Below are positions 58,935 to 64,000 of a stretch of DNA of 64,000 nt, in pieces (position 1 is the stretch's first letter; every line of letters starts with the position of its first letter). Origin of the DNA: Clostridium beijerinckii (GTDB taxonomy: Bacteria; Bacillota; Clostridia; Clostridiales; Clostridiaceae); the NCBI RefSeq assembly GCF_018223745.1, contig NZ_CP073653.1:5807501-5871500 (forward strand), read 5' to 3'. Both the position numbers and the translations under genes were made by a program. The notes under the pieces are model-generated. The model saw nothing but the letters and a program-made list of their open reading frames with translations. It made no database searches and had not been told where the DNA came from.

Positions 58935-59429
58935 TCAATCTTAATTATCTATGTAAATGCGTTGATATATTCCTTCAAGGTTCATTTATTCATACGCTAT
59001 ATCTTCTCTATATTTTATTTTTATATACTCTTTTATTATCTTTATGCTCATTCCTATTATATCTACATAATATCCTTACAGAAAATTGTCCATTTCTATA
59101 CTTGCATTTTTGTGTGTCTATAAAAAATCATCAATGAATTCTACCTTTCAGATATCCCATAGATTTCACTACACTTAATTTAGGTGGTGTACTTACAAAC
59201 ATATTATATAATCTAGAAATGCTTTCACTTTTATAATTTCAAGTGTTTTTTTCGCATAATAATTCAGGTGTTTTCATATATAATTCTTTATCTTCTTGTA
59301 TATGATTTTTCTTCTAAATCTTGGCATGAAAACCATATGATATTTACCATTCCGTTCACTATACTCTAAATTATCAATGTCCACAAAAGATACACCGCCT
59401 TGTAGTTCATAGTTCAAGTCGGCAAACAT
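58935..59429 (-). pseudogene. Decayed IS200/IS605-type TnpA (Y1 transposase)
   Basis: On the minus strand from 59429: MFADLNYELQGGVSFVDIDN, then ERNGKYHMVFMPRFRRKIIY and a stop at 59274. Further pieces in shifted frames are VSTPPKLSVVKSMGYLKGRI, SLMIFYRH and GYYVDIIGMSIKIIKEYI. These match, in order, the KYHxVFxPKYRRK, PPKxSVxxxMGYLKG and GYYVDTVG segments of IS200 TnpA. The catalytic HVH and Tyr cannot all be found. Confidence 0.7.
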
Positions 59430-59487
59430 GCTATAATTTTGCAGCAGAGATTTATTTCTTTACTTACAGTCAAAAGCTTTCCGTAAC

Positions 59488-59504
59488 CACAAGTCCAACT
59501 TGTG
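59488..59504. repeat. Small hairpin CACAAGT-CCA-ACTTGTG
   Basis: A 7-bp stem just upstream of the TnpA remnant, in the place and style of an IS200/IS605 end hairpin. Confidence 0.4.
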
Positions 59505-59527
59505 ACATTCTTAAATACAAAAATAGA

Positions 59528-59547
59528 GCACCAAAATCTATTGGTGC
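59528..59547 (-). terminator. Terminator of the rsmG-noc/parAB-DUF4446 region
   Basis: GCACCAA and TTGGTGC with a 6-base loop; on the minus strand it is followed by TCTATTTTTGTATTT, after DUF4446. Confidence 0.75.
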
Positions 59548-59576
59548 CCACTTAACTAAAATCAATTCTACTAATT

Positions 59577-60080
59577 TTAATTTTCTTTATTAGCTGCTTC
59601 ATTTAAAACATATAACTCTTCCTCGGAAAGGTCATATCTTGATATTCCCTTATCAATTGGTTTTGCATAAGTTGTACTTTCTTGCCTTCCATATATACCA
59701 GTTAAAATAACTCCATCATTTCTATCATCTAGCATAGCTATCGAAAAGCTCAAGTCACTACCAACATTCTCGAATGCCTTATATCTCATAATTGCTACTT
59801 TTTGAACACAATCCTTCATCTTAACTTCTAATCTCTTACATTCTTCTAGAGCCTTATCAGATCTTTCTTTAGCATCTTCAATACTATCTAATCTTTCCAG
59901 TAACATTTCTTCTAAATTATTATTAGTAGTACCTTTCATTAATTTTCTGTATCTGCTTTCTACTTTTCCAACTGCTTTAAATAAGGCCACTACCATTATA
60001 AATAATAATATAATTATTATTGACATTCCAATTAATAAATATGGCATTATATCATTCATTGCACTAATTAGCATATCCAA
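59577..60080 (-). CDS. DUF4446 membrane-anchored protein
   Basis: 167 aa. One N-terminal membrane helix (IMPYLLIGMSIIIILLFIMVVALFKAV), then a coiled coil (LEEMLLERLDSIEDAKERSDKALEECKRLEVKM) and the DUF4446 core KVAIMRYKAFENVGSDLSFSIAMLDDRNDGVILTGIYGRQES. It lies downstream of parB in many clostridia, its role unknown. It starts at TTG 60080; AAAGGAATG lies about 12 bases earlier. A parS site lies in its leader. Confidence 0.88.
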   Translation of the reverse strand: MDMLISAMNDIMPYLLIGMSIIIILLFIMVVALFKAVGKVESRYRKLMKGTTNNNLEEMLLERLDSIEDAKERSDKALEECKRLEVKMKDCVQKVAIMRYKAFENVGSDLSFSIAMLDDRNDGVILTGIYGRQESTTYAKPIDKGISRYDLSEEELYVLNEAANKEN

Positions 60081-60103
60081 TCTTGTGTCATTCCTTTCAT
60101 AAT

Positions 60104-60119
60104 TGTTTCACGTGAAACA
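60104..60119. other. parS site between parB and DUF4446
   Basis: A perfect TGTTTCACGTGAAACA, directly adjoining the parB stop codon. Confidence 0.93.
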
Positions 60120-60980
60120 TTACATATTAATAATGTCGAGTATTCTTTGAAGATCTTCCTCTGAATAATATTCAATTTCTATTTTACCCTTGTTTTTCTT
60201 GTTTAAAATATTTACCTTTGTTCCAAAATAGTTCTGAAGCTGATTCTTAATTTCTTTATAATAAGGATTTACTTCTCCTATGTTTTCATTATTTTTTTCC
60301 TTTTCAATATCCTCACTAATTCTTTTTATTAATCTTTCTAATTCTCTAACAGATAATTTTTCATCAATTACCTGCTGAGCTATTTCATACTGTTTCTGCT
60401 TATCATTTATTGAAAGAAGTACTCTTCCATGTCCTTCCGTTATGATACTCTCAATTATATATTGTTGAACACGTTCATCCAGATTCATCAATCTCATTGT
60501 ATTAGCAATAGCAACCCTTGATTTTCCTATTCTTTTACTTAATTCTTCTTGTGTGATTTTAAAATCATTTAACAATTTTCTATATGCTAAAGCCTCTTCT
60601 ATTGGATTTAAGTCTTGGCGTTGAATATTCTCTATCAATGATATTTCTAATATATCTCTATCACTTAATTCCATTATTATTGCTGGGACCTCTTTTAATC
60701 CAACCATTTTAGCCGCTCTCCATCTGCGCTCTCCAGCAACTATAATGTATCTATCATCTTTTAGCTCTCTTAAAATTAAAGGTTGAATAACACCATGGGT
60801 TTTGATTGACTCTGCTAATTCAGCTATCTTTTCGGAGTCAAACAATTTTCTTGGTTGATCTTCATCACTTTTAATTTTATTTATAGGAATGAGCAAACTA
60901 TTATTTTCTTGTGCAGTATTATCTGATTCCTCCGGTATAAGTGCTCCTAATCCTTTTCCTAAGGCGAATTTCTTTGCCAT
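60120..60980 (-). CDS. parB: Chromosome partitioning protein ParB (Spo0J)
   Basis: 286 aa. The N-terminus KFALGKGLGALIPE is the ParA-stimulating segment. The CTPase domain has PINKIKSDEDQPRKLF, the C-motif IQPLILREL, YIIVAGERRWRAAK and ENIQRQDLNPIEEA. The helix-turn-helix ITQEELSKRIGKSRVAIANTMRLMNL binds parS, and the C-terminal ~60 residues dimerise. It loads on the two parS sites at 57.97 and 60.10 kb and works with ParA in origin segregation and sporulation control. It follows parA by 8 bases. Confidence 0.96.
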   Translation of the reverse strand: MAKKFALGKGLGALIPEESDNTAQENNSLLIPINKIKSDEDQPRKLFDSEKIAELAESIKTHGVIQPLILRELKDDRYIIVAGERRWRAAKMVGLKEVPAIIMELSDRDILEISLIENIQRQDLNPIEEALAYRKLLNDFKITQEELSKRIGKSRVAIANTMRLMNLDERVQQYIIESIITEGHGRVLLSINDKQKQYEIAQQVIDEKLSVRELERLIKRISEDIEKEKNNENIGEVNPYYKEIKNQLQNYFGTKVNILNKKNKGKIEIEYYSEEDLQRILDIINM

Positions 60981-60988
60981 TCTATCAC

Positions 60989-61750
60989 CTACTGTCTCTC
61001 TAAAAACTCTTTAGTTAATTTTACATACGCCTCAGCGCCCTTACATTTTTCGTCATACAACATTATCGGAAGTCCAAAGCTTGGCGCCTCTGCAAGCCTT
61101 ACATTTCTAGATATTGTAGCTTCATATACCTTATTCTTAAAATATTTTTTCACTTCTTTCAAAACTTCATTACTAAGATTTGTCCTATAATCAAACATTG
61201 TCATTACAACGCCTTCGATTTCTAGCTTTTTATTAAGAGATTTTTTTACTAATTGTATTGTGTTTATTAATTGACTAACCCCCTCCAATGCATAGAATTC
61301 GCATTGTATTGGTATTAGCACTGAATCTGCACATGTTAATGCATTTATTGTTAATACCCCTAAAGATGGTGGACAATCTATAAACACATAGTCATATTCT
61401 GATTCAATCTCTTTTAATTTATTCTTCATTATATTTTCCCTATCACTTCTATTTATAAGTTCCACCTCTGCGCCAGCTAGTTCCATCGTTGACGGTGATA
61501 TGTACAAGTTCTGGACTAAGTCACTCCTTACTATAGATTCCTTCATAGTTGCATCAGAAATTAACACATCGTAAATGGATAAGTCTAAATTACTTTTATC
61601 CAATCCTAATCCACTCGTAGTATTTCCTTGAGGATCTATGTCTATAGTTAATACTCTATAACCTTCCATTGCTAAATATGCACATAAGTTTATATTAGTA
61701 GTTGTTTTCCCAACCCCACCTTTTTGATTAAAAATGCAAATTACTTTCAT
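60989..61750 (-). CDS. parA: Chromosome partitioning ATPase ParA (Soj)
   Basis: About 253 aa. MKVICIFNQKGGVGKTTTNIN holds the deviant Walker A (both lysines), followed by TIDIDPQGNTTSGLG, FIDCPPSLGVLTINALTCAD (Walker B) and RNVRLAEAPSFGLPIMLYDEKCKGAEAY. It cycles between monomer and DNA-bound dimer under control of ParB. The frame is open two codons further (GTG 61756); AGGG eight bases before supports ATG 61750. Confidence 0.95.
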   Translation of the reverse strand: MKVICIFNQKGGVGKTTTNINLCAYLAMEGYRVLTIDIDPQGNTTSGLGLDKSNLDLSIYDVLISDATMKESIVRSDLVQNLYISPSTMELAGAEVELINRSDRENIMKNKLKEIESEYDYVFIDCPPSLGVLTINALTCADSVLIPIQCEFYALEGVSQLINTIQLVKKSLNKKLEIEGVVMTMFDYRTNLSNEVLKEVKKYFKNKVYEATISRNVRLAEAPSFGLPIMLYDEKCKGAEAYVKLTKEFLERQ

Positions 61751-62067
61751 AAGCACAGCCCTAAAAGAGCGTCCCCCCTTTCCATATTAATATTATATAT
61801 ACTTTTTTATTATAATAAAAGAATTATGTTCTAAAAAACAATAACTCTTAATAAAATATATTCTATCATAAAATATTTTTCATTAATTCTTAATTTTCTG
61901 TGTATAAATATAAGATTAATATATACTTGCAATAATAAATTTACATTTAGAATTCTATTCATGTAAGCCCTAAGTTAAGACCAAAATGTAGAAATTTAAT
62001 TACAACATGTATATATAATTAAAGTTAAGGTAATACTTGGTAAAACCTTAACTTCCAATTATTCCTC
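61751..62067. other. Gap between noc and parA
   Basis: It contains the noc terminator (62022-62054) and the AT-rich promoter region of parA. No other gene is seen. Confidence 0.5.
62022..62054 (-). terminator. Terminator of rsmG-noc
   Basis: AAGTTAAGGT and ACCTTAACTT form a 10-bp stem with a 13-base loop, followed on the minus strand by TAATTATAT. Moderate strength. Confidence 0.6.
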
Positions 62068-62850
62068 TTATTTTTTTGTTTTTGGTATCTTTACTACTAC
62101 TTCTATAAATTCATCATCATCTTTATATGAATATTCAGCTGGAATATCAAATTTCTGCAAAACTTGTTTTATTGTATTAACATAAAGTTTAGCCGGCAAT
62201 ACACCTCTTATATTTCTTTTATTCTTATTTTTTAATTCTTCTCCAGCTAATTTAAGCAATTCTTTGTTAATTAATTCTTCTGTTTTCTTAACATTTAATC
62301 CGTCTTTTATTACTTTTTGAACAATTCTTAATTGCATTTCTTCAGTCGGAATTGTTAACAATGCTCTTGCATGTCTTTCAGTTAATTTATTCTTTAAGCA
62401 TAATTCCCTGACTTCACTACTTAACTTTAGCAATCTTAATTTATTAGCGATTGTTGATTGCTTCTTTCCCATCTTTTTTGCTAATTCATCTTGTGTAAAA
62501 TTATGATCACTTATTAAATTATAATAAGCTTCTGCTTCTTCTATGTAATTTAAATCTTCTCTTTGAAGATTTTCAAGTAGAGCTATCTGAGCAGATTCAG
62601 AGTCAGTTATATCTATAATATTGCAAGGAACCGTCTCTAACTCAGCTAACTTAGCTGCTCTAAGTCTTCTCTCTCCTGCTACCAATTCAAAGACCTCTCC
62701 GCGCCTTCTTACAGTAATTGGTTGAATTATTCCATGTTCTCTAATTGATTGTGATAACTCTTCTATAGCTTCTTCATTAAAATATTTACGTGGTTGATAA
62801 ATATTTGGAATGACTTTATTTATGCTAATACTTACTATTTCATTATTCAT
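62068..62850 (-). CDS. noc: Nucleoid occlusion protein Noc (second ParB-family protein)
   Basis: 260 aa. ParB domains: INKVIPNIYQPRKYFNEEAIEELSQSIREHGIIQPITVRRRGE, ELVAGERRLRAAK, LLENLQREDLNYIEEAEAYYNLI and the HTH FTQDELAKKMGKKQSTIANKLRLLKL. Its place between rsmG and parA is that of B. subtilis noc, which spreads from its own sites to keep FtsZ off the chromosome. The membrane-targeting N-terminal helix known in Bacillus Noc is not obvious here; it starts almost at the ParB core (MNNEIVSISINK). Specificity for NBS or parS is unknown. Confidence 0.88.
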   Translation of the reverse strand: MNNEIVSISINKVIPNIYQPRKYFNEEAIEELSQSIREHGIIQPITVRRRGEVFELVAGERRLRAAKLAELETVPCNIIDITDSESAQIALLENLQREDLNYIEEAEAYYNLISDHNFTQDELAKKMGKKQSTIANKLRLLKLSSEVRELCLKNKLTERHARALLTIPTEEMQLRIVQKVIKDGLNVKKTEELINKELLKLAGEELKNKNKRNIRGVLPAKLYVNTIKQVLQKFDIPAEYSYKDDDEFIEVVVKIPKTKK

Positions 62851-62987
62851 GTTCCCAACCCATCCCTTATTAAAATACTACATACATATTTTACCTTATT
62901 ATCCTTATTTGTCTATATAGCTCCTACCTTAATATTTTATCATATACCTGCTTACATAATCAAATTTCAATTATTTATGTAATATCT

Positions 62988-63707
62988 CTATTTAATTGGA
63001 TTTTTACTTATTAATCCTGCCCTTCTTGGATATCCCTTAGGAGATCTATCTATCTTTTTCACGACAACTAAGTTATGTTTTAATTCTGTATCTTCAATGT
63101 TAATTTCACAAACTTCTAATATTTTTCCACCTAAAATCTTTATTGCATTTGTGCTCTCTGTAATTTCTTGATCAACTGATGGACCTTTTAGCGCAATAAA
63201 ACTTCCTCCAACTTTTACATATGGTAAGCATAATTCAGATAATACACTCATATTTGCAACAGCCCTAGATGTTGCAATATCAAAATTCTCTCTTAGCTTA
63301 ATATCTTTTGCTCCATCTTCAGCCCTAGAATGTATAGTTGTTACATTAGATGCTCCAATTCTATTAATAACTGTGTTTAAAAAACTCACTCTTTTGTTCA
63401 ATGAATCTAATAGTGTAACATTCAAATCAGCTCTCATTATTGCAATAGGCAACCCTGGAAAACCAGCTCCTGTACCAACATCTATTAAACTGCTAGCAAT
63501 TTTGAATTCGTCTCTTTTAAATGCTTTTATTGAATCAATAAAATGCTTTTTGATTATTTCTTCATCATCAATTATAGCTGTTAAATTAATCTTTTCATTC
63601 CATTCTTGAAGAAGTTTCATATAATCAATAAATTTTTCATACTGCTCTTTCGATAGTTGTAAACCAACATCTTCTGCTGATTTAGACATTAAATCATAAA
63701 ACTTCAT
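62988..63707 (-). CDS. rsmG: 16S rRNA m7G527 methyltransferase RsmG
   Basis: 239 aa. Signature: MKLLQEWNEKINLTAIIDDEEIIKKHFIDS, the SAM site LIDVGTGAGFPGLPIAIMRADLNVTLLDSLNKRVSFLN, then FDIATSRAVANMSVLSELCLPYVKVGGSFIALKG and RAGLISKNP at the end. It methylates G527 of 16S rRNA; loss gives low-level streptomycin resistance in other bacteria. TTGGAGGAATT precedes the ATG. It follows mnmG by 23 bases. Confidence 0.97.
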   Translation of the reverse strand: MKFYDLMSKSAEDVGLQLSKEQYEKFIDYMKLLQEWNEKINLTAIIDDEEIIKKHFIDSIKAFKRDEFKIASSLIDVGTGAGFPGLPIAIMRADLNVTLLDSLNKRVSFLNTVINRIGASNVTTIHSRAEDGAKDIKLRENFDIATSRAVANMSVLSELCLPYVKVGGSFIALKGPSVDQEITESTNAIKILGGKILEVCEINIEDTELKHNLVVVKKIDRSPKGYPRRAGLISKNPIK

Positions 63708-63730
63708 AATTCCTCCAATAATAATTAAAA

Positions 63731-64000
63731 TTATTTATTATAATAATTTTCAAGATAAATAAGTAATACTGAAATATCCGCTGGAGACACTCCTGAAATA
63801 CGTGTTGCCTGACCTATGCTTATTGGCCTAATATCACTTAACTTTTGTATTGCTTCAGTTCTTAACCCCTTAATATCACTATAATTAATATCCTTTGGTA
63901 ATAATTTCTTCTCAAATTTCTTAAATTGAGCAACTTGTTCAAGCTGACTTTGTATATATCCTTCATATTTTGTTAATATATTAATTTGCTCTCCAACGTC
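63731..64000 (-). CDS. mnmG: tRNA modification enzyme MnmG (GidA), C-terminal part
   Basis: The last 89 codons are present; the gene continues beyond the right edge. The sequence LTKYEGYIQSQLEQVAQFKK, then LRTEAIQKLSDIRPISIGQA and TRISGVSPADISVLLIYLEN is the helical MnmG C-terminal domain that contacts MnmE and tRNA. With MnmE it makes the cmnm5 modification of wobble uridine. Gene order (mnmG-rsmG-noc-parA-parB) is that next to oriC in Firmicutes. Confidence 0.96.
   Translation of the reverse strand, partial: DVGEQINILTKYEGYIQSQLEQVAQFKKFEKKLLPKDINYSDIKGLRTEAIQKLSDIRPISIGQATRISGVSPADISVLLIYLENYYNK

Noticed and set aside
58857..59123. 88-aa hydrophobic reading frame (Tyr/Phe-rich) on the plus strand
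   Set aside because: It lies antisense to the IS200 TnpA remnant, has no ribosome binding site and low-complexity composition.

Overview
The window reads as a low-GC, endospore-forming Clostridium sensu stricto chromosome (C. beijerinckii/C. butyricum group is my guess, low confidence at species level). Support comes from the strongly AT-rich gaps, AGGAGG-type ribosome binding sites, spore genes (LonC, YyaC, Spo0J/Soj), NAD-malic enzyme, membrane pyrophosphatase, and the order rpsF-ssb-rpsR ... parB-parA-noc-rsmG-mnmG that leads into oriC. oriC itself should lie just beyond the right edge; two parS sites are inside the window.

Layout. 1-2.3 kb: pdxST (PLP synthesis) and an RNA methyltransferase. 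2.6-7.2 kb: a complete branched-chain amino acid ABC importer, livJHMGF. 7.2-8 kb: a decayed ABC exporter and regulator. 8.1-10.7 kb: a 49-aa HTH-like protein and a K+-independent type membrane pyrophosphatase. 10.7-12.4 kb: an IS1380-family element with 15-bp inverted repeats and a 5-bp target duplication, inserted between hppA and its terminator. 12.6-14 kb: CGGC and DUF4474 proteins. 14.1-20.1 kb: an Rrf2 iron-sulfur regulator, a CODH-like protein, a flavodiiron protein and an acyl-CoA dehydrogenase/ETF-alpha/rubredoxin fusion. 20.4-24 kb: rlmH, an IS5-like element and an MFS exporter. 24.5-29.6 kb: an MCP, a SEC-C protein, WalJ and MurA. 30-36.4 kb: small proteins, an MBL hydrolase, an intracellular-type subtilase, and DnaD/DnaI-like helicase loader genes. 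36.6-37.6 kb: eleven tRNA genes in a tandemly repeated Asp-Val-Glu-Thr unit. 37.8-46.2 kb: housekeeping enzymes (purA, malic enzyme, proC and others) and a DnaA-box cluster. 46.3-55.1 kb: dnaB, lonC, rplI, gdpP, rpsR-ssb-rpsF, MscS. 55.3-57.9 kb: LysE, cysteine desulfurase-like, YyaC. 58-59.5 kb: two dead transposases. 59.6-64 kb: parB, parA, noc, rsmG, mnmG.

Most interesting system: a candidate Rrf2 regulon. Four 17-bp sites of identical geometry (TATACC-N5-(R/C)GTATA) sit in the promoters of the rrf2 gene itself, the CODH-like gene and the fusion/flavodiiron operon, and overlap plausible sigma-A promoter elements. The CODH-like protein keeps the six expected C-cluster ligands, but the proton-relay histidine ladder and the catalytic lysine of classical CODHs are not visible. 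With a flavodiiron protein and a one-polypeptide dehydrogenase/ETF/rubredoxin electron carrier under the same apparent control, this looks like an oxygen/NO or redox-stress module rather than a CO-metabolism operon. That functional reading is inference.
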